A DNA stretch of 33,885 bases, taken from Candidatus Hydrogenedentota bacterium. Lineage in GTDB: Bacteria > Hydrogenedentota > Hydrogenedentia > Hydrogenedentales > SLHB01. A program made the position numbers and the translations under genes. The notes under the pieces were generated by a model. That model searched no databases and was not told the origin of the DNA. It worked only from the letters and a program-made list of their open reading frames with translations. Below are positions 1-8,611 of this stretch, in pieces. The first letter of the stretch is position 1. The number at the start of each line of letters is the position of its first letter. The stretch is from NCBI GenBank assembly GCA_903925285.1, contig CAIYET010001120.1, forward strand, positions 1 to 33,885, read 5' to 3'.

Positions 1-681
1 CTCGCGCCGGACGATAAGGACGCGCACGCGGGCCTGGCCGAGGCGCTGGCCGCGCAAAACCAACTCGATGAAGCACTAAAACATTTTGAGGCATGGGTAC
101 GCCTCGAGCCTGCGAGCGCCGACGCCCTTCGGAATCTGGCTTTTCTCCTCGCGCGACAGAAGAAGTTCGACGAGGCCATCGAACGCTTCACCGCCGCGCT
201 GGCCATCAACGCGAACGATGCCGAGTCGCATTGCGGACTCGCGGATGCCCTTGTTACGCGAGGCCGCCTCAAGGAGGCACAAGACCATTACGAGGCCGCC
301 TTGCTCGGTAAACCGGATTTCGCACTTGCGCACAACAACTACGCGGACCTCTTGCAGCGTCTCGGCAAACGCACAGAGGCCCGCGCGGAATACGAGCGCG
401 CGCTGGCGCAGGATCCCAAGAATCCCAACACACAAGCGAACCTTGGTTCGTTATTGGCCAAGGACGGCCAAGCCGATGCCGCAGTTCCCTATCTCGAAGA
501 GGCCGTGAAACTCGATCCCAAACATGCAGGCGCACACTTTGCGCTCGCTGGTATCCTACTCAAGAAAGGCCAAGCGGAAGAGGCCATCCTGCATTATCAA
601 CGCGTCCTCCTCGCGCAACCCGACTGGCGAGAAGCACGAGAAGGGCTGGACGCCGCCATGCGCCTGCGTGGCAAGAAATGA
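1..681 (+). CDS. TPR-repeat protein, C-terminal part (5' end outside window)
   Basis: The reading frame is open from base 1 to the TGA at 679-681 (226 residues visible), so the gene starts upstream of the window. The protein is built almost wholly of 34-residue tetratricopeptide repeats, about six of them. Each has the pattern of small residues and a closing acidic/proline turn (for example a repeat ending LALDP-like, 'ALAQDPKNPNTQANLG'). TPR arrays are protein-interaction scaffolds. The visible part has no catalytic domain, membrane segment or signal, so the specific partner is unknown. The gene ends 20 bp from a proposed inversion breakpoint at 702-707 and is convergent with the truncated grpB. 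Confidence 0.9.
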   Translation, partial: LAPDDKDAHAGLAEALAAQNQLDEALKHFEAWVRLEPASADALRNLAFLLARQKKFDEAIERFTAALAINANDAESHCGLADALVTRGRLKEAQDHYEAALLGKPDFALAHNNYADLLQRLGKRTEARAEYERALAQDPKNPNTQANLGSLLAKDGQADAAVPYLEEAVKLDPKHAGAHFALAGILLKKGQAEEAILHYQRVLLAQPDWREAREGLDAAMRLRGKK

Positions 682-694
682 TGAACCCGGGAAT

Positions 695-1111
695 TCAAAA
701 TTTCAATGCCTGATATTCAATAGCTGCATCCCAGTGGGTGTTCAGATAGTCGCGAAAAGCCAGACGCCGTTTCCAGAAAGAAGAATCCTTTTCGAATACA
801 TGCAGGAAGTACTCTCGCGGGTCTCCTTTGCGAAAGAAGTAGTGACCGTCAATCCCTGCCAGAAGCCCCCGACACTCATAGCCGAGCGTTTCCAAAGGTT
901 GCACCAACGATGAAACCGCATCCAAGTCATTGACGGCGATGGCGATATCAATGATCGGTTTCGCAGCCATCCCTCGTATTGCTGTACTCCCGATATGCTG
1001 GATGTCCGCCACGCTGTCGCCAATCGCGCACAACAGTAACCGGGCTTCTGTCGCGTACTTATCGGTCCACGCCGGATCATACGCAACGACTTCAACTTCT
1101 CCAGAGTGCAA
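695..1111 (-). pseudogene. GrpB/UPF0157 family protein, N-terminal 137 residues (split gene)
   Basis: The 138-residue frame matches the GrpB (COG2320) family, which has a nucleotidyltransferase-like fold. It shows the early YDPAW motif, HIGSTAIRGMAAKPIID and the LHVFEKD...RLAFRDYL segment. It stops abruptly after EYQALKF, roughly 33 residues short of the family's usual length of about 170. The missing tail (LFTQYPDDR...) is found on the other strand at 14597-14701, so the gene was split by a rearrangement at the ATTGAA at 702-707. The start is uncertain: the TTG at 1111 is used, with AAAGGA immediately before it. It lies 47 bp downstream of the 1159-2262 gene on the same strand and was probably the first cassette after it. 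Function of the truncated product is doubtful. Confidence 0.85.
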
Positions 1112-1158
1112 TCCTTTGTTGGACTTCTTGAACTGTCAACTTGCCTTTATTGAACGCT

Positions 1159-1320
1159 TTATTGCTCCAACCCCTTCACCAGAGCCAGCAGAAAGTCCCG
1201 GTTGTCCGCCGTCACGTATCGCATGTGGCCGCCCATGCGGTTGAAGCTCTTGTTGTAGCGGAGGTAGTAGTCGGGATTGTCCATGGGGGGTTCGCCTTTT
1301 GTCCAGTCCCAGTGGGACTC
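1159..1320 (-). repeat. 3'-end repeat, copy A (within the intact gene)
   Basis: This is the coding 3' terminus of the 1159-2262 gene. It encodes SHWDWTKGEPP, then MDNPDYYLRYNKSFNRMGG, then MRYVTADNRDFLLALVKGLEQ and the stop. Copies B-G in the array at 14705-18661 match it at DNA level from about the GAGTCCCACTGGGAC segment to the stop. It contains ACCGCAT, 10 nt, then ATGCGAT, close to the perfect 7-bp dyad seen in copies B and C. Confidence 0.9.
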
Positions 1321-2262
1321 CTGGAGGTCGACAATACACATGAAGTGGTTGTCCATGTGCGTGCCTTGTTGGAGGGCTAGGTTCTGGGACATGGACAGGG
1401 ATTTTTCGAAGATCATGGGAGACATGACGGCGGAACCGATCGAGACGTACACGCCGCCGTCGAGATTCGAGACGCTTTGTGCGAAGGCGAGGAAGTCGCG
1501 TTCGGCGGCGCGGCCTATTGCGGCGCATTTGTTCATGGGATGGACGTAGATGATGTCGTGGCCGATCATGGGGTGGCTCGTGAACGGGACTTTCATCCGG
1601 TACGCGGCGGATTGGAGTCCGAACTGCTTGAAGGGGTGCGGGACGGCGTACCAACCGGGTTTCAGGTCGAACGCACGGATGGTGGCGAGGAGGTCGGCGG
1701 CGGCGGCAGCCTGCTCTGGATTCTCGACGATGGTCTTGACGACTTCCTTGATAAGTTCGGACTGTTTCGGGATCTCCATGCCTTCGTTTTCGACGAACGC
1801 GCCGACGGATTCGCCGTAGCCCATGCCCCGGTACGCACCGACGATGATCGCGAGGTTGAGGTTGAACCCGGTCTCTTGCCAGACCCCGAATTCGCCGCGC
1901 GACACGTTTCCTCGGACGTCTTCGCTCGAGTGTCCCTGGAACGCGAATTCCCAGTCGTGGATGATCCCGGCTCCGTTCGTCGCGAGATGCGTGAACCAGC
2001 CGTCTTCGATGAGTTTGACGAACACGGGCGTCAAGCCGTTTTTGATCGCGTGCGCGCCGAAGACGAGCATGCGCGATTTACCCGCAGCCTTCGCGGCCTT
2101 GAGGCGCTCGACCGTTTCGCGGATGACCGCAAGCGCGTTGTCGGGCAGCGGTGCGGGTTGCGCCGTCACGGGCACATGGTCGCGCTCGATGTATACTTTG
2201 TCTTTTCGCGCGCTAAGCAGTTTGATATTCAGTTGACGACGGTCTACTTGTGGGTATGGCAT
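1159..2262 (-). CDS. Conserved protein of unknown function; parent gene of the dispersed 3'-end repeat
   Basis: The 367-residue protein starts at the ATG at 2262, chosen because GAGG (complement at 2271-2274) lies 8 bp upstream. The frame could also open at 2298. Conspicuous segments are FGAHAIKNGLTP, a glycine-rich TNGAGIIHDWEFAFQG, EFGVWQETGFNLNLAI and SHPMIGHDIIYVHP. There is no signal peptide or membrane helix. The GAH...TNGAG pattern recalls nucleotide-binding Rossmann folds such as deoxyhypusine-synthase-like proteins, but I cannot assign it firmly. The last 54 codons, from ESHWDW to the stop, are the source or a sister of the repeat copies at 14705-18661. GrpB follows 47 bp downstream. 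Confidence 0.85.
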   Translation of the reverse strand: MPYPQVDRRQLNIKLLSARKDKVYIERDHVPVTAQPAPLPDNALAVIRETVERLKAAKAAGKSRMLVFGAHAIKNGLTPVFVKLIEDGWFTHLATNGAGIIHDWEFAFQGHSSEDVRGNVSRGEFGVWQETGFNLNLAIIVGAYRGMGYGESVGAFVENEGMEIPKQSELIKEVVKTIVENPEQAAAAADLLATIRAFDLKPGWYAVPHPFKQFGLQSAAYRMKVPFTSHPMIGHDIIYVHPMNKCAAIGRAAERDFLAFAQSVSNLDGGVYVSIGSAVMSPMIFEKSLSMSQNLALQQGTHMDNHFMCIVDLQESHWDWTKGEPPMDNPDYYLRYNKSFNRMGGHMRYVTADNRDFLLALVKGLEQ

Positions 2263-2302
2263 ATATGTATCCTCGTTTTCGTAGTCACACTTGCGCATCT
2301 CG

Positions 2303-2371
2303 TTCGTGCTCGTGCTCGTAATCGAAAGGCCCGGGCACTCACTCGATTACGAACACGAGCACGAGCACGAA
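2303..2371. repeat. Hexamer-array palindrome (GTGCTC units)
   Basis: The left arm 2303-2325 consists of GTGCTC hexamers followed by GTAATCGA. The right arm 2343-2371 is its reverse complement with one extra hexamer. Together they can form a long hairpin around a 17-nt loop containing GGCCCGGGC. It lies in the gap between the DUF4337-type gene and the next minus-strand gene, overlapping no chosen CDS. The architecture matches the heptamer palindromes elsewhere in the window, but the unit is 6 nt. It could act as an mRNA-stabilising or terminating hairpin, though there is no T-tract. Confidence 0.8.
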
Positions 2372-2403
2372 GAATACGTCATCGTACTTAGGCCGTCAGG
2401 TAT

Positions 2404-2931
2404 CTAGAAGAACAGCAGTAGTCCGTTGAGCATGTATACGACGCCGACCATGCCCAGAGCCAGTCCTACATACCACATCGGGGGCTTCTTGATGAGCGCT
2501 CCGACGGACGACATCATGATGGCGATTTGCAGGAACATGGCCGCGAGACCGAAATTGCCGCCGTGGGTCTTGAACCCGGCTTCCTCGGATGCGTAATTTT
2601 CCGCGTCGGTCTTGATGGCTTCCTTTTCCGTGTTGTAGCGGGCGATTTCCGCCTCATATTTCTTGAGACGTTCGTCGACGTATTCTTTGACCTTTGGGTC
2701 GGCGCTCTCGATGGCCTGGAGTTTGAACTGGTCGCTCTGCAACTCGTACGCATGTTGTTTGAGACTCTTGGCCTGGTAGAAGGCCCAGCGGTTGGTCTCC
2801 TCGGTCGTGTACAACTGCGCGCGTGTGCTGTATGTGCTCGAACGCAACGATGAAATCGCCGCGAACACTGCGAACACCGTTGTCGTCAATGCCACCCATT
2901 GTATCCATCGCTCTTTCGGCGCATCCGCCAT
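2404..2931 (-). CDS. DUF4337-type membrane protein
   Basis: The 175-residue protein has one N-terminal membrane helix (about residues 11-28, WVALTTTVFAVFAAISSL). A long charged, probably coiled-coil region follows (about 40-118, rich in K, E and A), then two C-terminal helices (about 125-147 and 153-174). This order is typical of the DUF4337 family, whose role is not known. Upstream lies a suitable GGAG-like sequence (GAGGAGAATTTGCAAT before the ATG). It sits between the GH38 gene, 40 bp upstream on the same strand, and the 1159-2262 gene, so co-transcription is possible. Confidence 0.8.
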   Translation of the reverse strand: MADAPKERWIQWVALTTTVFAVFAAISSLRSSTYSTRAQLYTTEETNRWAFYQAKSLKQHAYELQSDQFKLQAIESADPKVKEYVDERLKKYEAEIARYNTEKEAIKTDAENYASEEAGFKTHGGNFGLAAMFLQIAIMMSSVGALIKKPPMWYVGLALGMVGVVYMLNGLLLFF

Positions 2932-2970
2932 ATTGCAAATTCTCCTCGTCGAATACTGCTGGCGCGAAGT

Positions 2971-5760
2971 CTATATTGTGAATTCAACCGTCACAATTTT
3001 CTTCTTCGGCACGCGCAGTTTGAGCGTTTTTCCTTCTGGTTTCAACGCAGTTTCGCGTTCTTCGTTCAAGTTGGTCAGCCATGCCTTTTTGATCGGCTTG
3101 AAGGTTCGAAGGAGACCATTGATAGGTTTGTCCGACGGGTTGAACAGACGCACCGTGAAACTGTCCGGACGATCTTCATGGCGTTTGAACGCGGCGAGTT
3201 GGAGGCCGTCGCCTTCGACGGTCAGGAAACTCATGCTCTTGGGCAGCGTACCCTTGTGCGGACCGGCCTGAGCGGGTTCGAGGGGCAGGTTCATCTGCTC
3301 GGCCTGCTCGAAGACGCCGTTGGTCCAGTCGCCGGTATGCGGATATATCGAGTAGCTCCACTGCATCCGGCCCGGACATTGTGCGAGTTCCATTTCGGGA
3401 TACACTTCATAGCGTCCGAAGATCGGGCAATTGCGATACGTGACGGCGCGGAACAACGTGATGGCAAGCGGACGATCCTTCGTGTCCGCGACTTCGTACT
3501 CGCGCATGCCGCTGTTGTTGACGATCGCGAATCCCATTTTCTTGTCGTGCAGGTCCACGAAGCGGCACATGGGATACTGTGGATTCGGGCGTCCGAAATA
3601 CGGACTCGTTTTCTTGACGTGGATGTCGCGCGCGATGACGTCGAAGCCCGCCTCGGACTTGGTGGTTGCGGCCGCGAGTTGCGTCGGAAACACGACGCGC
3701 ATCCGATGGTTTCGGCACGTGTTATCGATTTCCGTCTCGACATCGAGACGCTTGGCGCCGGCCCGAAGCGTGAACCGGCTCGTGACGACGATCTCACGGC
3801 ACTCGTCGCGCCGCCGCGTGTGGTTCATCTCGGCTACGCGAAACTCGGCGGTCATCTCGTCTACGATACCGATGGGCACGCGCATGTGGTACGTCACCCG
3901 CATCCGAGCAACCAATGGCCCGGCTTCCTCCAACGCAATGAACACGGGCGCGCCGTGCGATGTGATGACGTGGTTGTTGTCCGGCTCCATATGGACCCAC
4001 GAATGGCCGGTTTCGCCGGAATCCTCGATGTAGTGCTGATTTAGGAACGTGTGATTACTCGATTTGTGCGTGAGGTCGAATGTTCCATCACTGTTGAACG
4101 CGACGCGTAGATGCTCGTTTTCGATGACGTTCGTTTCCGGCGCGAGCGTGCCGGGGAAATGGCCGAAGCGGCCTTCGCGTACGATGTGATACGTCTTGTA
4201 GCCGTACGCCGGGATCGCATCGACCTCGATGTGGCACAGTACTCGTTTCGCGCGCAGTTCAATCGAGATGTCCTGCAAGTTGCGCACGAGAATGCCGGGT
4301 TCCGATTGTTCCTTGAGTTGGACACGCTTGACTTCTTTTCCGTCCGGGGTGCGGATGCTGAACGCCTCGTAACCCATGCCGTCGGGCATGTCGATATAGC
4401 ACGAGACGACCCCGCCCCACGCGAACGGACACGGATTGAATACCGTCAGCACGGAGTCTTTCGGCGAGAGGTCCGAGTTGTCGATCTGGATCTGGACCGC
4501 CTGCATGCCGCGGCGCGCAAGGCTGTCGCCGATGATGGCCGCTTGGTCGAAGCGGAACAGACTGTCCTTTTCCATCTGGTCGACGCCGGCCCCGGTGATC
4601 GTGTCGTGCGGATGATTGTCGAGTATGAATTTCCAGGCATGGTCGAGGGCCGTCTTGATATACTCTCCGCCGATCATCGAGCCGATTGCGCTCCATGGCT
4701 CCGCTTTGCGTTGCACGGCGATCTCGGCGCGATTGTTGCCTTGCTTGAGGCGAATGCGCGCGCTGAGGACGTCGCCGCACAGATGCGTCCAGTTGCCGAC
4801 CGAGCCGGGATTGCGGCTTTCGCCGGTAAGGACCGTCGGGTTCTTGACCTCCTTGCGCATCGCATTCATGTAGTCTTCCAGATTCGAGAGCTTGATATCG
4901 TGCTCAGGCATCAGCTTCTGGCAGAGCTTCATGATCTCGCTTTCCTTGGGATCCGGATTCGATGAATCGAAGCCTTGCATGCAGCAGATGTGGTCCGTCG
5001 TGAAATGTTCCGATTCGTCGCGCACGAGTTTCAGCAGTTGCTCGCGAATCGGCGCATCGTTCCAATGTTTCTTTTCCGAATCGAGCACGTAGTAATGTTC
5101 GCGCGGATAACGCTCCGAGGCCAGCCGCATCGGCGCCGAGCCGCGATCCCAATCGTAGCGCGCGAACACGTCGTCGCTGCCGTAGCGCAGCACGCGGTAG
5201 ACGTAGACGTAATAGCTGAACCGGCTCATGCAGCCAAAACGCATGCCGAGCAACCGCGAACCGTCCGGGCCTTCGAGCACGAATTCGCTATGCGGCGTAT
5301 TGATGCCGCGATAGAAGATGATCGTGTCGATGCCGAACCCGTTGTAGATCTGCGGCATCTGCGAAGTCTGGCCATAGCTGAACGGCGTGTAGCCGATCTT
5401 CGATACCTTGCCCAGCGACGCGGCGATGCGGTGGCCAACGACCAGATTGCGCACGAGCGACTCGCCGTTGACGATGTATTCCTCCGGCAGCGAATACCAC
5501 GGGCCGACGATGAGGCGTCCCGAACGGACATGTTTCTCGACGACGACGCGCTTCTCGGGCCGCCACTCGAGATAGTCCTCGACACACATTGTCTGCGAGT
5601 CCATCGTAAACGAATGGAAATCGGGATCGTTGTCGAGCAAATCGAGAAGCCCGTCCATGAAATCCAGGAGCAGCAGACGCGTCTCCTCGAACGGATAACA
5701 CCACTCGCGATCCCAATGCGAATTGCTGACCACATGAACCGTTTTGCGCGTCTTAGCCAT
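2971..5760 (-). CDS. GH38 alpha-mannosidase-like protein with altered nucleophile
   Basis: The start at 5760 (MAKTRKTV...) is chosen because GGGAG lies 6 bp upstream; an ATG at 5775 has no ribosome site. The 929-residue protein has the GH38 layout. An N-terminal metal-binding barrel carries SNSHWDREW (H15, D17) and LPEEYIVNGESL (about 91-112). A middle segment carries NHPHDTITGAGVDQM (382-396, H385). A long beta-sandwich C-terminal half follows. GH38 enzymes hydrolyse alpha-mannosides using a zinc ion held by two His and two Asp. The second Asp is also the nucleophile, in a PDxFGxxxQxPQ block. Here that block reads TPFSYGQTSQMPQI, with Phe127 (codon 5380-5382) in place of the Asp. Three ligands remain, so ordinary mannosidase activity is doubtful. 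No signal peptide is seen, so it is probably cytoplasmic. Confidence 0.88.
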   Translation of the reverse strand: MAKTRKTVHVVSNSHWDREWCYPFEETRLLLLDFMDGLLDLLDNDPDFHSFTMDSQTMCVEDYLEWRPEKRVVVEKHVRSGRLIVGPWYSLPEEYIVNGESLVRNLVVGHRIAASLGKVSKIGYTPFSYGQTSQMPQIYNGFGIDTIIFYRGINTPHSEFVLEGPDGSRLLGMRFGCMSRFSYYVYVYRVLRYGSDDVFARYDWDRGSAPMRLASERYPREHYYVLDSEKKHWNDAPIREQLLKLVRDESEHFTTDHICCMQGFDSSNPDPKESEIMKLCQKLMPEHDIKLSNLEDYMNAMRKEVKNPTVLTGESRNPGSVGNWTHLCGDVLSARIRLKQGNNRAEIAVQRKAEPWSAIGSMIGGEYIKTALDHAWKFILDNHPHDTITGAGVDQMEKDSLFRFDQAAIIGDSLARRGMQAVQIQIDNSDLSPKDSVLTVFNPCPFAWGGVVSCYIDMPDGMGYEAFSIRTPDGKEVKRVQLKEQSEPGILVRNLQDISIELRAKRVLCHIEVDAIPAYGYKTYHIVREGRFGHFPGTLAPETNVIENEHLRVAFNSDGTFDLTHKSSNHTFLNQHYIEDSGETGHSWVHMEPDNNHVITSHGAPVFIALEEAGPLVARMRVTYHMRVPIGIVDEMTAEFRVAEMNHTRRRDECREIVVTSRFTLRAGAKRLDVETEIDNTCRNHRMRVVFPTQLAAATTKSEAGFDVIARDIHVKKTSPYFGRPNPQYPMCRFVDLHDKKMGFAIVNNSGMREYEVADTKDRPLAITLFRAVTYRNCPIFGRYEVYPEMELAQCPGRMQWSYSIYPHTGDWTNGVFEQAEQMNLPLEPAQAGPHKGTLPKSMSFLTVEGDGLQLAAFKRHEDRPDSFTVRLFNPSDKPINGLLRTFKPIKKAWLTNLNEERETALKPEGKTLKLRVPKKKIVTVEFTI

Positions 5761-5909
5761 GTCGAACTCCCTCATTCGGATTCGCGCGGAGAAAATTCCG
5801 CGCCCGTTTCATTTCGACGTAATTGTACGTGACGCGCCGCCAGCGGGCAAGTGTTCGATACGCATTTCGAGTAGATTCTTACGTGAGGCAACGGGACCGT
5901 GTGTCGAAC

Positions 5910-6530
5910 TCAACGGGCCGCCAGTTTATTGGCAATCTCCGCCACGTGCCTGCCCTGGAAACGAGCAATCACCAGTTCGTTCTCGGTGGGCTGGCGCGAG
6001 CCGTCGGCGCCCGCGAGGGTCGACGCGCCGTATGGAGTGCCGCCGGTGATCTCGTTCATGTTCATCAGCGCCGGCTGCGAATACGGTACGCCGACGATGA
6101 TCATTCCGTGGTGCAAGAGTGTCGTATGGAAACTCGTGATCGTCGTTTCCTGGCCGCCGTGCTGCGTGCCCGTCGATACGAAAACGCTGCCGACTTTTCC
6201 GATCAGCTTACCTTCCATCCATAATTTCCCCGTTTGATCGAGGAAGTTGCGCATCTGCGCGCACATGTTCCCGAAACGCGTCGGCGTGCCGAAGATGATT
6301 GCATCGGCTTCCGCCAATTGCTCCGGCTTTGCGACCGGCACATGGGCGAACATATCGCGCGCGGCGAGCGCACCGCTGCTCTTCAGCGCCGCATCGGACA
6401 TAAGTTCCGGGACTTGATACAGAACCACGTTCGCTCCATCCACCTCCTTGGCGCCCGCCGCAACGGCCTCGGCCAGACGGTACACGTGGCCATACATGCT
6501 GTAAAAAACGACCTGGATATTTGCCGCCAT
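5910..6530 (-). CDS. wrbA: NAD(P)H:quinone oxidoreductase, WrbA type
   Basis: The 206-residue flavodoxin-fold protein starts at the ATG at 6530, preceded by AAAAGGAGATCGAAA. An upstream in-frame extension lacks a ribosome site. It contains the FMN phosphate loop ([12 protein letters not shown], residues 8-19) and the family block [21 protein letters not shown]-like (around 80-100). It also has the [16 protein letters not shown] segment and the C-terminal GRHVAEIA. Length and motifs agree with WrbA, a tetrameric FMN enzyme that reduces quinones by two electrons and limits redox cycling. It is cytoplasmic, transcribed alone, and divergent from the histidine kinase at 6717. Confidence 0.93.
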   Translation of the reverse strand: MAANIQVVFYSMYGHVYRLAEAVAAGAKEVDGANVVLYQVPELMSDAALKSSGALAARDMFAHVPVAKPEQLAEADAIIFGTPTRFGNMCAQMRNFLDQTGKLWMEGKLIGKVGSVFVSTGTQHGGQETTITSFHTTLLHHGMIIVGVPYSQPALMNMNEITGGTPYGASTLAGADGSRQPTENELVIARFQGRHVAEIANKLAAR

Positions 6531-6684
6531 TTTCGATCTCCTTTTGCTTAAACCCACCCAATTCACATACACGAAGGCAGAAGTTGCCTTTACCCAGTTA
6601 ACAAAACTGCGAGAGCCGATATTTCGCGATTTATTGCGGCTTGAATTTTGGGACCATGTTGTTCCACTTTTTCCCGTCATCTGC

Positions 6685-6690
6685 TATACT
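6685..6690 (+). promoter_or_regulatory. Possible -10 element before the histidine kinase
   Basis: TATACT lies 26 bp before the ATG at 6717. No good -35 is seen at 17 bp: TTCCAC is at that distance and TTGTTC at 20 bp. Weak candidate only. Confidence 0.3.
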
Positions 6691-6716
6691 GGCCTCGATT
6701 GTAGAGAGGTCGACGT

Positions 6717-8555
6717 ATGATGTCTAGTCGTCTTTTGTTGAAGGATCGCTCGCGCGCTCTTGCGTCAGCCATAGCCGAACAGCACGATGTGCCACGGGCC
6801 GCACCGGCCTTGGACGTCATCACGCTGGCTCTCGCCGAAGGTCTCGAACTGTCCAAGCCGTTGGATGCGGGACCATTGCGCGTGTTGGGCTTGGACGACG
6901 TGCTGATGGCGAAGCTGCTGCGCACGCTGTTTTTCGAGATCATCGAGATGTTCCGTCGCGAATTGTCCGATGATGCATTCCGCGAGACGGTAGTGGCATT
7001 GCGCGCGTGTACGCAAGGAGCTATTCCAGTTCCAGCGGTCAATCCGGACGATCGCCTCTTCTTTCAGCGGCTTATGGCGACCGACGATCCGCTTTCGACG
7101 CCGGACCCGGCGCGCCTGCTCGAACTGTTTCACGATTTGACGCTGGCGTCGAACGACATCATCTACGTGCATGACATGAACGGGACGCTGCTCTATGTAA
7201 ACGAACCGGGGCTTTCGCTGGCCCGGTTCGATTTCGACGACGTCTCGCGGGGCGTTACCGTGTACGACCTCATCGCGCCCGAGTACGCGAGCTTGATTGA
7301 ATCGCGCCTCGAGGTGCCTGGGGCCGTATCGCGCGCGCCCTACGTCAGCGAGATCTATACGAAGGACGGCGACCGCATTCCTATCGAACTAACGACGCGC
7401 TGTCTGTACCATGAGGGACGCGTGGCCGGTGTGATCGGGCTTGCGCGCGACCTGCGCTTGGCACGCCGCCTTGAAAACGAAATCGCGCGCTCGCGACGGC
7501 TTATCGAGGCGGTGGCGGAGCACGCCTCGATCGGCATCATGCTCCTGGACGTTCAAGGTACCGTCATCGAGGCCAATCCGGCGGCGGTAGCCTTGTTCGG
7601 GGCGCCGAACGTGCATGCGCTTTCGGGCCACTTGTTCATGGGCCTGTGCGCGAAGGCGCCGACCGGGCTGGGCGATATGCTCGCCCACGCCTTTGGACAT
7701 CCGAAGGAAACATGGCCGAGCGTCCGCGTTACGTCCCGTTTCGGGCCGGACCTGCATTGCGATATCACGGTGGTGCCGGTTCGTCTCGAATCGGAACAGC
7801 CCGACCGCCTGATCCTGTTGCTGGTCGATATCAGCGTGCAGATCGCGCTGCAGCAGAACCTTATCCAAACCGAGAAACTTAGCGCCCTCGGCGAGATCGT
7901 CGCCGGCGTCGCCCATGAATTGAACAATCCCCTGACCGGCATCCTCGGTTATGCCCAACTGCTCAACAAGGGCAAGGTCGACCCAACCGTCCGCACGCGC
8001 CTCGATCACATCATGGTGGAAGCGGAGCGCTGTCGGCGGATTGTCCAGAACCTGCTCAGTTTCGCTCGGCATCACGACTCCGAAAAGAGCGTCTGCAACA
8101 TCAACGATGTGCTGAGCGACATCCTGCAACTGCGCGAATACCAGTTGCGCATCGACGGCATTGCCGTGAGCGTGGCGTTGGCCGAGGGACTGCCCAGCGT
8201 GGTAGCCGACATCCACGCGATGCAACGGGTTTTTCTGAACATCATGAACAATGCCCAGCAAGCGCTCGCTACCGTCCAAGGAGGCGACAAACAACTGGCG
8301 ATCGGCACCGGCGTACGAGGCCGTTTCGTCGAGATCGTATTTCACAACAATGGCCCGGCGATTTTGGAATCGGTGCGCTCCAAAGTGTTCGATCCATTCT
8401 TCACAACGAAGGGCGTAGGCGAGGGCACGGGACTCGGACTGAGCGTGTCCTACGGCATCGTTAGCGAGCACGGCGGCCGCATTTTGCTCGACTCCAAAGA
8501 AGGAGAAGGGGTCGTTTTTACCGTGCTCCTGCCGCTGCCCGACAAGGCGGGCTGA
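6717..8555 (+). CDS. PAS-domain sensor histidine kinase
   Basis: The 612-residue protein starts at the ATG at 6717, with GAGAGG upstream. Residues 1-125 form a mostly helical N-terminal region with no recognised domain. Two PAS domains follow, about 133-255 (SNDIIYVHDMNGTLLYVNEP) and 262-385. The dimerisation/phosphoacceptor region is LGEIVAGVAHELNNPL, with His400 the predicted phosphorylated residue. The ATPase domain shows an N-box (MQRVFLNIMNNAQQAL), VFDPFFTTK and GTGLGLSVSYGIV. There is no membrane helix, so it probably senses a cytoplasmic signal through PAS. No response regulator is adjacent, so it is an orphan kinase. It is convergent with the PLP enzyme at 8612. Confidence 0.93.
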   Translation: MMSSRLLLKDRSRALASAIAEQHDVPRAAPALDVITLALAEGLELSKPLDAGPLRVLGLDDVLMAKLLRTLFFEIIEMFRRELSDDAFRETVVALRACTQGAIPVPAVNPDDRLFFQRLMATDDPLSTPDPARLLELFHDLTLASNDIIYVHDMNGTLLYVNEPGLSLARFDFDDVSRGVTVYDLIAPEYASLIESRLEVPGAVSRAPYVSEIYTKDGDRIPIELTTRCLYHEGRVAGVIGLARDLRLARRLENEIARSRRLIEAVAEHASIGIMLLDVQGTVIEANPAAVALFGAPNVHALSGHLFMGLCAKAPTGLGDMLAHAFGHPKETWPSVRVTSRFGPDLHCDITVVPVRLESEQPDRLILLLVDISVQIALQQNLIQTEKLSALGEIVAGVAHELNNPLTGILGYAQLLNKGKVDPTVRTRLDHIMVEAERCRRIVQNLLSFARHHDSEKSVCNINDVLSDILQLREYQLRIDGIAVSVALAEGLPSVVADIHAMQRVFLNIMNNAQQALATVQGGDKQLAIGTGVRGRFVEIVFHNNGPAILESVRSKVFDPFFTTKGVGEGTGLGLSVSYGIVSEHGGRILLDSKEGEGVVFTVLLPLPDKAG

Positions 8556-8611
8556 GGCCGCCCCGGGATTTGTCTCCCGTGTCGTGACTGTAACGGAGCG
8601 ACGGTCCTCGC

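Noticed and set aside
1159-1320. Diversity-generating retroelement with template and variable repeats
   Set aside because: There is no reverse transcriptase, and differences among copies are not biased to adenine positions.
1477-2391. Long plus-strand open frame over the 1159-2262 gene
   Set aside because: It is shadow coding from high third-position GC. Its composition is low-complexity and the minus-strand frame carries the conserved motifs.
8563-8579. CGGGA/TCCCG dyad between convergent genes
   Set aside because: A 5-bp stem without a T-tract is insufficient to call a terminator.
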